A stretch of DNA of 55,389 nucleotides from assembly GCA_017512555.1 (NCBI GenBank), contig JAFWFE010000092.1:1-55389 (forward strand). The letters run 5' to 3'. Position numbers and translations under genes: made by a program. Below the pieces are notes generated by a model. That model was not told the DNA's origin. It saw only the letters and a list, made by a program, of their open reading frames with translations, and ran no database searches. This DNA comes from Solobacterium sp. (lineage in GTDB: Bacteria > Bacillota_I > Bacilli_A > Erysipelotrichales > Erysipelotrichaceae). The stretch's first letter is position 1. Every line of letters begins with the position of its first letter. Shown piece after piece: positions 1 to 8,155 of the stretch.

Positions 1-94
1 CCAGATTTCTTTCTTTTCCAATTCGCTCCGGTGATTTATGCCTCAGTTTCCATTCGTTGTATATCTCTACCTTTTCCTCATAACTCAGTTTCAT
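1..94 (-). CDS. Transposase OrfA N-terminus, IS3-like (partial)
   Basis: Only the first 31 residues are visible, beginning MKLSYEEKVEIYNEWK. This looks like the N-terminal helix-turn-helix of IS3/IS150-type OrfA proteins, which bind the element ends. The start is the ATG at 92-94, placed 47 nt inside the presumed IS end, as is usual for such elements. There is no frameshift or stop in the visible part. The family call rests on the short N-terminus plus the adjacent IS3-like terminal sequence, so it is tentative. Confidence 0.55.
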   Translation of the reverse strand, partial: MKLSYEEKVEIYNEWKLRHKSPERIGKERNL

Positions 95-101
95 TGAAAA
101 A

Positions 102-134
102 CACCCCTTAAGTTGTTGTTCAACTTTTGGGGTG
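102..134. repeat. Hairpin at IS end
   Basis: Two nested arms pair: CACCCC (102-107) with GGGGTG (129-134), and AGTTG (111-115) with CAACT (121-125), around a TTGTT loop. It lies between the IS terminus and the transposase start. It could act as a terminator or a translation block against transcription entering from outside, as known for several insertion sequences; that role is inferred. Confidence 0.6.
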
Positions 135-182
135 CAGTTCAAAACCGGGAGTTTCTATATCTGATAAGAATATACAGAAGAA

Positions 183-1148
183 TTAGATCTTGTTGTCGCA
201 GCCGAGAACATCAACGATCTTGTGTTTAACAAGCTGTTTGATGTTTTCACGGGCAGGCTTCAGATACTGTCTCGGATCGAAGTGTTCCGGATGATCATTG
301 AAGTATTTACGGATCGTTCCGGTCATCGCAAGACGCAGGTCAGAGTCGATGTTGATCTTGCAGACAGCCATGGAAGAAGCTTTTCTCAGCTGTTCTTCAG
401 GAACACCGACAGCATCCGGCATATTACCGCCGTTTTCGTTGATCATCTTTACATATTCCTGCGGTACGGAAGAAGATCCGTGCAGGACGATCGGGAATCC
501 CGGAAGACGTCTGGATACTTCTTCCAGAATATCGAAACGCAGCGGCGGCGGAACAAGGATACCTTCCTCGTTTCTTGTGCACTGTTCAGGTTTGAACTTG
601 TATGCGCCGTGGCTTGTGCCGATCGCAATTGCCAGAGAGTCACAACCTGTTCTTCTGACGAATTCTTCAACATCTTCCGGACGTGTGTAGGAAGAGTCTT
701 CAGCAGCGACCTTGACTTCATCTTCAACACCGGCCAGAGTACCAAGTTCTGCTTCAACGACAACACCGCGCGCATGAGCATACTCTACGACCTTCTTGGT
801 GATTTCGATATTCTCTTCAAACGGTTTGGAGGAAGCGTCGATCATGACAGAGGTGAATCCGTCATCGATACAAGACTTACATGTTTCAAAGGAATCACCG
901 TGGTCAAGATGGAGAACGATCGGAAGACCGGTTTCGATGACAGCAGCTTCAACCAGTTTTACCAGGTAGGTACGGTTAGCGTAGGCACGGGCGCCTTTGG
1001 AAACCTGCAGGATAACAGGAGCGTTGCATTCCTTCGCAGCTTCTGTAATTCCCTGGATGATCTCCATGTTGTTGACATTGAAAGCACCGATAGCGTATCC
1101 GCCTTTATAGGCTTTTTCGAACATTTCTTTTGATGTTACAAGAGGCAT
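183..1148 (-). CDS. fba: Class II fructose-1,6-bisphosphate aldolase
   Basis: This enzyme cleaves fructose-1,6-bisphosphate to dihydroxyacetone phosphate and glyceraldehyde-3-phosphate in cytosolic glycolysis, using a divalent metal. The 321-residue protein is a full-length class II TIM barrel. Visible hallmarks are LHLDHGD around residues 79-85 (catalytic Asp82 and metal ligand His83), GTSHG (His180), LHGSSS (His223) and NIDSD near 266-270. The start ATG at 1148 is preceded by an AGGAAGGA ribosome binding site. The gene is monocistronic: an IS end lies downstream and a degenerate gene upstream. A TATAAT hexamer on the minus strand sits 38 bp upstream of the start. Identification is secure. 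Confidence 0.97.
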   Translation of the reverse strand: MPLVTSKEMFEKAYKGGYAIGAFNVNNMEIIQGITEAAKECNAPVILQVSKGARAYANRTYLVKLVEAAVIETGLPIVLHLDHGDSFETCKSCIDDGFTSVMIDASSKPFEENIEITKKVVEYAHARGVVVEAELGTLAGVEDEVKVAAEDSSYTRPEDVEEFVRRTGCDSLAIAIGTSHGAYKFKPEQCTRNEEGILVPPPLRFDILEEVSRRLPGFPIVLHGSSSVPQEYVKMINENGGNMPDAVGVPEEQLRKASSMAVCKINIDSDLRLAMTGTIRKYFNDHPEHFDPRQYLKPARENIKQLVKHKIVDVLGCDNKI

Positions 1149-1185
1149 AATATTAGTTCCTTCCTAAGTTATTAGATACTCTTTT

Positions 1186-1191
1186 ATTATA
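1186..1191 (-). promoter_or_regulatory. Probable fba -10 element
   Basis: On the minus strand this reads TATAAT, 38 bp upstream of the fba start. No good -35 hexamer lies at 17 bp (ATACTT at 1209-1214), so the promoter is only partly supported. Confidence 0.45.
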
Positions 1192-1290
1192 CTTCGAATA
1201 TGGAAACAAAGTATGGGTTAAATCATACGTTTGAACAGATTTTCATAAAAATCATCTGGATATCTTCACTGTCTGCGCATTACGGCAAAA

Positions 1291-1315
1291 GAAAAACCCT
1301 GGAATATCCCGGGTT
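1291..1315 (-). terminator. Intrinsic terminator downstream of the SGNH remnant
   Basis: On the minus strand AACCC and GGGTT pair around an inner GGA/TCC pair, followed by TTTTTC. It lies just after the stop codon of the decayed SGNH gene at 1323, so it is probably that gene's original terminator. Confidence 0.6.
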
Positions 1316-1322
1316 TATTGAA

Positions 1323-1709
1323 TTACTGGTATTTTTCCAGGATCTTGCGTAGCTGGGTCTCGATTTCCGGCACCCACCACAACAGATATCCGGCTTTGGT
1401 GGGATGTACACCGTCATGCATATACAGACGATAGAGATCCCTGGAAATATCATTCATCTCGTTATGCCAGAGATCGATCACGTCAATATCCCACTTTTCG
1501 GCGATATCCAGCAACATATTCACCATTTTCTGGTAACGGGGATTATCAAATTGTGTACCGGTGAAGAAGATGATCGGACAGTTCCAGGTGTTACGTACAT
1601 ACGTGATGATATATTCAATACTTCCTGCGGTTGTATGAAGATCAAACTTTGCAGGATCATAAGAAGTACTTACTTTTCCGAGGTTGGAACCGAATACCGC
1701 GTCATTACG
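1323..1709 (-). pseudogene. C-terminal remnant of SGNH/GDSL hydrolase
   Basis: The minus-strand frame stays open from about 1709 to the stop at 1323, but has no proper start or N-terminus. It ends with the block V motif of SGNH hydrolases, HDGVHPTKAGY (the Asp-x-x-His of the catalytic triad). Upstream in the same frame is RNDAVFGSNLGK, which resembles the family's GTND block. The block I GDS serine region that should precede it is absent. Homology stops abruptly near 1709, where an unrelated plus-strand fragment begins. I read this as the tail of a deleted secreted or intracellular esterase-like enzyme. An ATG exists at 1526, but a 67-residue product would lack the nucleophile. Confidence 0.65.
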
Positions 1710-1908
1710 TGGTGAAGAATTGGCAGAACAGATTCATCTGCCGGAGTATCACAGCGAGAACACCGATGCGGCTCTGGCCGGTACAGGGATCACCTGTCCG
1801 CCGATGAACCGGATCATGATCGATAGTTATATGTCTTATTTCTCTTCTCTGGGATACTTTGCCAAGCCGACGATCAATGACAGAGTACGTAGTTTGTTTG
1901 TCCGGTAA
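1710..1908 (+). pseudogene. 3'-terminal remnant of an unidentified gene
   Basis: An open plus-strand frame of about 66 codons ends at 1908. It reads as genuine protein (for example CPPMNRIMIDSYMSYF and FAKPTIND) but has no ribosome binding site or credible start, and its upstream part collides with the opposite-strand SGNH remnant. It is most simply the 3' end of a gene whose 5' part was deleted together with the front of the SGNH gene. The C-terminal pattern resembles the end of some periplasmic binding proteins or oxidoreductases, but I cannot name the family. Confidence 0.4.
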
Positions 1909-2009
1909 ACAGGTACAACCTGTTGGACGAAAAATCAATATTTTGTACACATAAAATATTAGGACAAAAACAACTGCTTTTATATAAAGACTTTGTGAGT
2001 ATTATCACG

Positions 2010-2061
2010 TTGGATAATCGTCCAATTAATGGTTCATTTAAGAAGGAGTATATGGTATAAT
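2010..2061 (+). promoter_or_regulatory. tetR promoter with upstream palindrome
   Basis: The -10 TATAAT is at 2056-2061, with TTCATT at 2033-2038 as -35 (17-bp spacer). Just upstream is a perfect inverted repeat, TTGGA-6nt-TCCAA (2010-2025), a plausible operator for the TetR protein encoded next to it. The -10 overlaps the upstream in-frame ATG at 2060, which therefore cannot be the start codon. Confidence 0.6.
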
Positions 2062-2083
2062 GCGAAAAGAAAGGAGAGAACGT

Positions 2084-2638
2084 ATGGGCAGACCTTCGAT
2101 TGCTGAACAAAGAAGAATAGAAATCGGACGTGCGTTACAGACATGCATGGTCCGCAGTGGTTCCTACAGGCTTACTTCAGTAAAAGATATCGCGCAGGAA
2201 GCGAATGTCGCTACCGGGCTGATCCATCATTATTTTGAGTCTAAAGATGAGATTCTTTATATGATGGCAGATCTGTCGCTTATCGCTCTTTCTAATTCCG
2301 TGGAAGAACTGATGCATACCAAAACTCAGGAACAGCGTCAGGCCAGACTGAATGAGATGTTTAATGACGTCAATAATTCATTTGTATTTAATTTGTATTT
2401 CCTGGCCGCATCCATGCCGGAAGTCCGAAAGATGATTGAAGACTGGAGAGAAGAACTGGAAGCATATCTGCTTGTCAGGATCCGCAGGAATGAGAAATAC
2501 AGCGACAATGCGCAGGAATGCATAGAACGGTTCATGTATCTGCTGGAAACCGTAATAATCTATACCTCGGTATTTGAGAATAAGCAGGCAAGAGAATTAT
2601 TTGAACAAGCATTAAACGAATACTTTCCGTTAGGATAA
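2084..2638 (+). CDS. TetR/AcrR family transcriptional regulator
   Basis: A DNA-binding repressor-type protein of 184 residues. The N-terminal helix-turn-helix includes SVKDIAQEANVATGLIHHYFESKDEIL at about residues 35-61, the standard TetR pattern; the C-terminal ligand-binding half is divergent. I use the ATG at 2084 because AAGGAGAG sits 6-7 nt upstream and because the in-frame ATG at 2060 overlaps the -10 box. The gene is monocistronic, with a terminator right after it. The palindrome at 2010-2025 may be its own operator. The large surface-protein gene downstream has its own promoter, so regulation of that gene is possible but not shown. Confidence 0.9.
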   Translation: MGRPSIAEQRRIEIGRALQTCMVRSGSYRLTSVKDIAQEANVATGLIHHYFESKDEILYMMADLSLIALSNSVEELMHTKTQEQRQARLNEMFNDVNNSFVFNLYFLAASMPEVRKMIEDWREELEAYLLVRIRRNEKYSDNAQECIERFMYLLETVIIYTSVFENKQARELFEQALNEYFPLG

Positions 2639-2639
2639 G

Positions 2640-2664
2640 ACACCGGGTAACCGGTGTTTTTATT
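2640..2664 (+). terminator. Intrinsic terminator after tetR
   Basis: Perfect 7-bp stem ACACCGG / CCGGTGT with a GTAA loop, followed by TTTTATT. Confidence 0.85.
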
Positions 2665-2732
2665 ATTTTTAAAAGAGAATTAGTATAGAGTGTAACAGGG
2701 TACGAATTAACACTATCTAAAAACATATTGTC

Positions 2733-2795
2733 TGTTATAATATTGCCGTACATAAAGTACAACACATCTAATACTGTAAAAAAGGAGGATACAGT
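2733..2795 (+). promoter_or_regulatory. Promoter and leader of the large CAP-domain protein
   Basis: An extended -10 (TG-n-TATAAT, 2733-2741) is present without a good -35. A small palindrome, GTAC-ATAAA-GTAC (2747-2759), lies about where transcription should start. AAGGAGGAT precedes the ATG at 2796 at ideal spacing. Confidence 0.55.
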
Positions 2796-5700
2796 ATGCT
2801 AACCAACAAAAATCACATACTATCATGGGTATTATGCTTTGTACTGCTTTTCAGCAGTTCTTTTACTGTTGTCCATGCAGAAGAAGGGAATACGGATACC
2901 CCGGAAGAAACCGAAGAAATCTTAACAGAAGAAGTAGCAGAAACGCAGGAAGAAGCAGAGCCTGAAGAAGAGACTGAACCTGAGAAAGAAGCAGAATCCG
3001 AGGAAGAGACAGAACCAGCTGTTGTTGAAGAAACTGAAGAAAATGCGAAAGAATACGCTGTCTCCAGAGAAGAACTCAATCAGGCTAAAGCACGTTATGA
3101 GAAAGCTGCGGCCGCGTATTCACAGGCACAGCTCAACAAGGATAACGCAGACAGTGCAGCAGCAGCCGCTAAAAATACACTGGATGAAAAAGAAGCGAAT
3201 ATGAATGCGTTGAAAGATGCTGCGGATAATGCCCAGGCCGCGTATAACACAGCCTTGGGAGAATATCAGAATGCTCAAAGTGAAGTTACGCAACTGACAG
3301 CGTCTCTGAACACGGCAGAACAGACAGTCACAGCAGCACTGACAGCGAAACAGAATGCGGAAACAGAATACCAGAACGCTCTTGAACAACTCGAAGACGC
3401 GGAAGGAGAACTGGCAGAGGCAGAAACACAACTGGAAATAGCACAAGCAGAAAAAGAAGCTGCAGAAGAAGAGTTGGAAGCCGCAAGAGCAGCAGCCGCC
3501 GGCTCATCCGAACAGTATGCGTCACTGAGTGCACAACTAACGGAAGCTGAAGCAGCAGTTGCACAGGCACAAGCACAGATCGACAAGGGTTCCTACGGTT
3601 TCTTTGAAGCACAGGGTGCGACAGAAGCGATGGAGATCCTTGACTATATGATGTCGGATGCGATCGAGGAATCTCGTCAGATCAAACTTGGTGATGAACA
3701 TGACCCGTCAAACCTTGAACTGATGAAAGTATCCATCGAGATGATCAAGACCGGTAATGAACTGCGTACAACAGATAATAACTTCCCTGATCTTGATCCC
3801 CTTCAAGTCTCCAACTCTATGATGGCGATCGCGCAGGCGAATGCAGCACACTCCGCCGATCCGTACGACGGCAGTGTAAACCACTGGTCGAACGTGGACG
3901 GAGGACTAGGTGCTTATAAAAAGAAGTGGGATACCGGCGAAAATCTCGCCTGGGGTTATAAACTTCCGACACATAAGGAAAATAGTGGTTATGTAGAAAA
4001 CACCAACATCCTGAAGTCGGAAATGTCCGCATATTCCGGTTGGTACACAAGCGAAAAGAAGACTTTTGATGAAGGCGGAGACGGTCAGACCGGTCATTAT
4101 GCGAATATCGTAGACTCCAACTACGAATTGACGGGCTTCGCTATTTCTTACGATAGCAATATTCGTACTTGCTATGCCCAGGAATTCAACTGGGGTGAAT
4201 ACTACACAGCATATAATCCGAGAACCGGAACATACCGCCAGGTAAAGAACAGTCAGCACCCCGACGACATGACTCTGTATACTGCTGATGAATACTACAA
4301 CATATTCATGGAGTATTATAACGAGGTTAATGATAATCTCAGTGAAGCTGTCAGTGAGAAGGAACGTATTGAAGCGGAGCTTGCTGCTCTGGGCAATAAT
4401 GAAAGAATAGAACAGGCTGAAGCAGCGTTAGCGGAAAAAGAGAATGCTTTGACGGAAGCACAAACAGTATACAATCAGAAAAAAGAAGCAGCTGAGACAG
4501 CGGATCAACTGGCAAACGAGGCACTTTTGACCGTTGGTGAAAAAACAGATGAATATAATGAGGCTGTCGCGGCCAGAAATGAGATCAGTGAACAGCTTAC
4601 AGATGCACAGACAAGACTTCAGCAGGCACAGATAAATTTACAGAATGCAGAAGCGGGTCTTGGTGCGGTGACCGTGTATCAGAATGCGGTCAATGAGTAT
4701 GAACAGGCATTATCGGCATATAACAATGCGGCTGCAGCTCAGAGTAGTGCGGCTGAGGAATATGCACAGGCAAAGGCTGAGTATGAAGCCGCAAAGGCTG
4801 CCTATGAGGCTTTGTTGGGTAGTGTGGTTCATGTGACATCGGTGTCGATCATGCCCGCAAAGGCAGAACTGATTGCCGGAGATTCCATGAAGTTTGAGCT
4901 GGAAGTTCTTCCGGGGAATGCGGATTTCCAGGGAGTAACATGGAGTTCTTCTAATGAAAATGTAGCGATGACAGATCAAGAAGGTAATATATACGCCAGG
5001 ACTCCCGGGACAACAATTATTACGGTTGTGAATGAAGATGATGGTAATTTGTCGGCATCAGCAGAGATCACGGTCAAAACCGTAAGCAGTGTGGAAAAGG
5101 TATCTATAACGGTACCCAGCGGAACTGCACCTGTATTGCCGGAAACTGTAAATGTCGGATTTGATAACGGTACATCAGGTGTTCTGGCTGTCAGCTGGGA
5201 TACTGTGGATGCGAAACTGTATCGTAAACGTGAAGGCGGTCAGTTCAGTGTATCAGGTACTGTGGAAAAAACAGGTCTGAAGGCATCTGCTGAGATCGAA
5301 GTATTGCCTGCTGAGATCATTGAAATTGAGGAACTTACACCTTTGGAGACATTTGTTGGGCAGCTCCCTGTTGAACCATTACCTGAGGAGGTAACTGTAA
5401 GATGGTCCAACGGTGATGTTACGGAGGAAGATGTCACATGGATTGAACCTACTGCAGAACTATTCAACAGACCTGCAACATTCTTTGTGCTGGGACATGT
5501 ATATGATACTCAGGGTAACAGTCATGAGGTTTTCCTCACGATTAATGCGAAAGCAGTTGAGATAACAGATATCCAGCTGGATTATTCCTATGCAAAAGTT
5601 AATTATTATATTGGTGAAGAACTTGATGTGAGACATTTGATCTTGACTCTGGCATACTCTGATGGTTCAGTCGGCATATGCCCTGTCAATGAAGATATGG

Positions 5701-8084
5701 TTGAAGGTTTTGATTCTTCTACAGCCGGAGAAAAGACGGTGACAGTAATTTATGAAGGTCAGAGGTTTGAATACAAAGTTACTGTCAGAGAAAAACTTAT
5801 TAATAAAGAGAAGTGTTATGTTACAGATACTGATACCATAAAGATCTATGAAGATAAGGATCCTGATTTTGGTGACGCAGCTGTACATATCGTGTATGAG
5901 GACGGCAGTGAGAAGATACTTCCTCTGCAGGAAGATATGCTTGGCGGAGCGGATCTTCATACGGTTGGTGAACATACTGTATCTGTTACTGCGGAAGGTG
6001 AAGAAGTTGCGCAGATCACGATTGTTGTACGTCCATCCCTGAAACTGAAGGCACCTAAGCTGTCATACGTTAAAGGAGAAGACACGGTATGGCTGCACGA
6101 CGGGGATGAAGCAGTGATTCTTTCCGGCAGTTCTATTGAAATATCCGCGGATACAGGTGCTGTAGTTGTCTATACTGCGGACGGAAGTACACCGGCAGAG
6201 ACATCCGCAAAGACCGGACAGAGTATCGTCCTGACAGAGACGGGTACATATACTCTGAAGTTCATGGCTATACAGGAAGGACACGATAACAGTGATATTG
6301 TCACAGTTAATGTAACGGTAATCGATGATAGTATCTGGACAGAAGATAATCCGGGTGATGTCAGTGCAGAGGATGCCGCAGAAATTGGGTATAAGATTCC
6401 AGATGGACTGTGGTGTGCAGGTATTCCTGAAAAGACAGCGTATACAGGGGCGAAGATCACCTTTAGTACATTAAGGATCTATGATCACAAGACACTGCTT
6501 ACAAATAAGAAAGACTATACTGTAGTCTATAAGAATAACAAGAACGCGTATAACTATGCGGGAGACAGAGAACACTTTGTGCCGGCAAAGAAGGATAAGA
6601 CACCGTATGTTAAAGTCACAGGTAAAGGAAACTATTCGGGGAAAGTATATGTTCCGTTCACAATCGAAGCTATCGATCTGACCGATCCGGAACAGGTATA
6701 TATCGAACCGGAAGTGACCCTGAAAGAGTCCAAAAAGGTACAGAGACCGATGCCTCTGATCATGTTTGCAGGAAAGAAACTTACCACAAAGGATGTACGT
6801 GTCAGCTACGTTGATGCACAAGGAAATATACTGACGGCGAAAAAAGGTCCAAAGACAGCCGGTGACTATGTGATACGTATTGAAGGCAAGAAGAACTTCA
6901 GCGGAACTAAAGAAGTGAGTCTGAAGATCACAGGAAGCAGTAACGCAAGAGATACTGCGATACCTCTGAAGAACGCGCTGACAGTTACGGCAGCGGATGA
7001 AGTATATGACGGTCAGGCAAAGACCAATGCCTTGGTCACATGCAAGGAAGGCTATATACTTACGGAAGGCAAAGACTATACTGTCACATACCGGAAGAAT
7101 GTGAAGGTCGGTACTGCTTCAGTAATCGTGCAGGGCCAGGGAAAGTACAGCGGAACAGTAAAGAAGACATTCCGAATCACTCCGTTGGCGATGGATGCCG
7201 GAAATGGATTTGTCCTGGAGGCAGCGGATCAGATCAGTTATCAGAAGAATGGTGCAAAGCCTGCGGTAACGGTCAGATGGAATGACAGGATACTGAAAAA
7301 AGGTACAGATTATACGGTGAAGTACTCCGGAAATACTCAGCTTGGAGATACCGGGATGATTACCGTGACCGGAAAGGGATGTTTCACGGGAACACTGACG
7401 AAGAACTTCCGTGTAGACACAAAGGATCTTTCCCAGGTAACAGTCACTGTATTGGATAAAGTACAGACGAAAAAAGCATACAGTTCTCCCACACTGAAAG
7501 ATACTAACGGGAAAGTACTGAAAGCCGGTACAGATTACATTAAACCTTCCGGAGAAGACTATGTATATGTGAATGATACCTATGTCACAAACAGAAAGAA
7601 CTATGTACTGAGATATGCCGGCAGCACAGTCCAGGCAGAGGATATTCCGGATGCCGGAAGCCTGATCAAGGTCAGAATTACCGGTAAAGGAAACTATACC
7701 GGTGAGACCGAAGCAATCTATCGGATTATTGAAAAGCAGTATAATATCGCTTCAGCAAAGGTTCAGTTTGTGAACAGTGAAGGCAAGACAGTAAAGAAAC
7801 TGACGAAGGAATATACAGGCAATCCTGTTACACTTCAAAAGAGTGAACTTATCCTGACCAGAAAGGTGAAGGTGAACGGGAAGAGTGTAACAGAAGTGAT
7901 TGATCCTTCGGAGTATGAGATTGTCAGTTATACGAACAACATCAAAAAAGGAACAGCAAAGGTAGAGATTATCGGTACCGGAGAGAATTTCAGCGGCAGA
8001 AAGATCGTAACATTCAGGATCGGTACCAGAAAGATGAGTAACTACTGGGAAGGCGTAAAGATATTCTTTGCGAAGATGTTCTAA
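2796..8084 (+). CDS. Giant secreted CAP-domain, coiled-coil, Ig-like repeat protein
   Basis: A 1762-residue exported protein of unknown role. Signal peptide: residues 1-28, cleaved at VHA/EE. Then an acidic Glu/Thr-rich segment (about 29-85), an Ala/Glu-rich coiled coil (about 93-265), a CAP/SCP-type domain (about 330-480, with GENLAWGY and GHYANI) and a second coiled coil (about 511-673). Bacterial Ig-like domains of Big_2 type (about 677-763) and Big_3/Big_4-like type follow, then a chitobiase-C-like segment (YTADGST, about 1150). Six C-terminal repeats end in G-K/Q/T-G-x-x-(Y/F)-(S/T)-G (around 1270, 1362, 1444, 1524, 1627, 1725). There is no LPXTG anchor, so attachment may be non-covalent or the protein may be released. 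CAP domains occur in many secreted bacterial proteins; an adhesin or cell-wall role is inferred. Start and ribosome binding site are clear. Confidence 0.88.
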   Translation: MLTNKNHILSWVLCFVLLFSSSFTVVHAEEGNTDTPEETEEILTEEVAETQEEAEPEEETEPEKEAESEEETEPAVVEETEENAKEYAVSREELNQAKARYEKAAAAYSQAQLNKDNADSAAAAAKNTLDEKEANMNALKDAADNAQAAYNTALGEYQNAQSEVTQLTASLNTAEQTVTAALTAKQNAETEYQNALEQLEDAEGELAEAETQLEIAQAEKEAAEEELEAARAAAAGSSEQYASLSAQLTEAEAAVAQAQAQIDKGSYGFFEAQGATEAMEILDYMMSDAIEESRQIKLGDEHDPSNLELMKVSIEMIKTGNELRTTDNNFPDLDPLQVSNSMMAIAQANAAHSADPYDGSVNHWSNVDGGLGAYKKKWDTGENLAWGYKLPTHKENSGYVENTNILKSEMSAYSGWYTSEKKTFDEGGDGQTGHYANIVDSNYELTGFAISYDSNIRTCYAQEFNWGEYYTAYNPRTGTYRQVKNSQHPDDMTLYTADEYYNIFMEYYNEVNDNLSEAVSEKERIEAELAALGNNERIEQAEAALAEKENALTEAQTVYNQKKEAAETADQLANEALLTVGEKTDEYNEAVAARNEISEQLTDAQTRLQQAQINLQNAEAGLGAVTVYQNAVNEYEQALSAYNNAAAAQSSAAEEYAQAKAEYEAAKAAYEALLGSVVHVTSVSIMPAKAELIAGDSMKFELEVLPGNADFQGVTWSSSNENVAMTDQEGNIYARTPGTTIITVVNEDDGNLSASAEITVKTVSSVEKVSITVPSGTAPVLPETVNVGFDNGTSGVLAVSWDTVDAKLYRKREGGQFSVSGTVEKTGLKASAEIEVLPAEIIEIEELTPLETFVGQLPVEPLPEEVTVRWSNGDVTEEDVTWIEPTAELFNRPATFFVLGHVYDTQGNSHEVFLTINAKAVEITDIQLDYSYAKVNYYIGEELDVRHLILTLAYSDGSVGICPVNEDMVEGFDSSTAGEKTVTVIYEGQRFEYKVTVREKLINKEKCYVTDTDTIKIYEDKDPDFGDAAVHIVYEDGSEKILPLQEDMLGGADLHTVGEHTVSVTAEGEEVAQITIVVRPSLKLKAPKLSYVKGEDTVWLHDGDEAVILSGSSIEISADTGAVVVYTADGSTPAETSAKTGQSIVLTETGTYTLKFMAIQEGHDNSDIVTVNVTVIDDSIWTEDNPGDVSAEDAAEIGYKIPDGLWCAGIPEKTAYTGAKITFSTLRIYDHKTLLTNKKDYTVVYKNNKNAYNYAGDREHFVPAKKDKTPYVKVTGKGNYSGKVYVPFTIEAIDLTDPEQVYIEPEVTLKESKKVQRPMPLIMFAGKKLTTKDVRVSYVDAQGNILTAKKGPKTAGDYVIRIEGKKNFSGTKEVSLKITGSSNARDTAIPLKNALTVTAADEVYDGQAKTNALVTCKEGYILTEGKDYTVTYRKNVKVGTASVIVQGQGKYSGTVKKTFRITPLAMDAGNGFVLEAADQISYQKNGAKPAVTVRWNDRILKKGTDYTVKYSGNTQLGDTGMITVTGKGCFTGTLTKNFRVDTKDLSQVTVTVLDKVQTKKAYSSPTLKDTNGKVLKAGTDYIKPSGEDYVYVNDTYVTNRKNYVLRYAGSTVQAEDIPDAGSLIKVRITGKGNYTGETEAIYRIIEKQYNIASAKVQFVNSEGKTVKKLTKEYTGNPVTLQKSELILTRKVKVNGKSVTEVIDPSEYEIVSYTNNIKKGTAKVEIIGTGENFSGRKIVTFRIGTRKMSNYWEGVKIFFAKMF

Positions 8085-8105
8085 ACAATTAAACGAATGA
8101 AAAAA

Positions 8106-8142
8106 GAGGCTGATCAGCAAAAGTACTGATCAGCCCTTTTCT
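8106..8142. terminator. Bidirectional terminator
   Basis: A 10-bp perfect stem, GGCTGATCAG (8108-8117) / CTGATCAGCC (8126-8135), is flanked by A-runs on the left and T-runs on the right. It can serve both the giant plus-strand gene and the converging lipoprotein gene. Confidence 0.9.
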
Positions 8143-8155
8143 TCAGTTTAGCGCT

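Larger units (their letters stand above)
1..141 (-). mobile_element. IS3-family insertion sequence, one end (truncated by window)
   Basis: The element runs off the left edge of the window. Read on the minus strand it begins at 141 with TGAACTGCACCCC, which resembles the TG-initiated terminal inverted repeats of IS3/IS150-type elements. A hairpin follows, and then the start of a transposase-like reading frame at 94. The inserted end lies only 42 bp from the stop codon of fba. The other end and any target-site duplication are outside the window, so the boundary at 141 is inferred from the repeat alone. Confidence 0.6.

Noticed and set aside
222..1133. 303-codon plus-strand frame
   Set aside because: It is antisense to the clearly functional aldolase gene and its translation has no family pattern.
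2796..8084. CRISPR- or satellite-like DNA repeats in the giant gene
   Set aside because: The periodicity is at protein level (coiled coil and Ig-like repeats) with variable codons and spacing, not a DNA repeat array.
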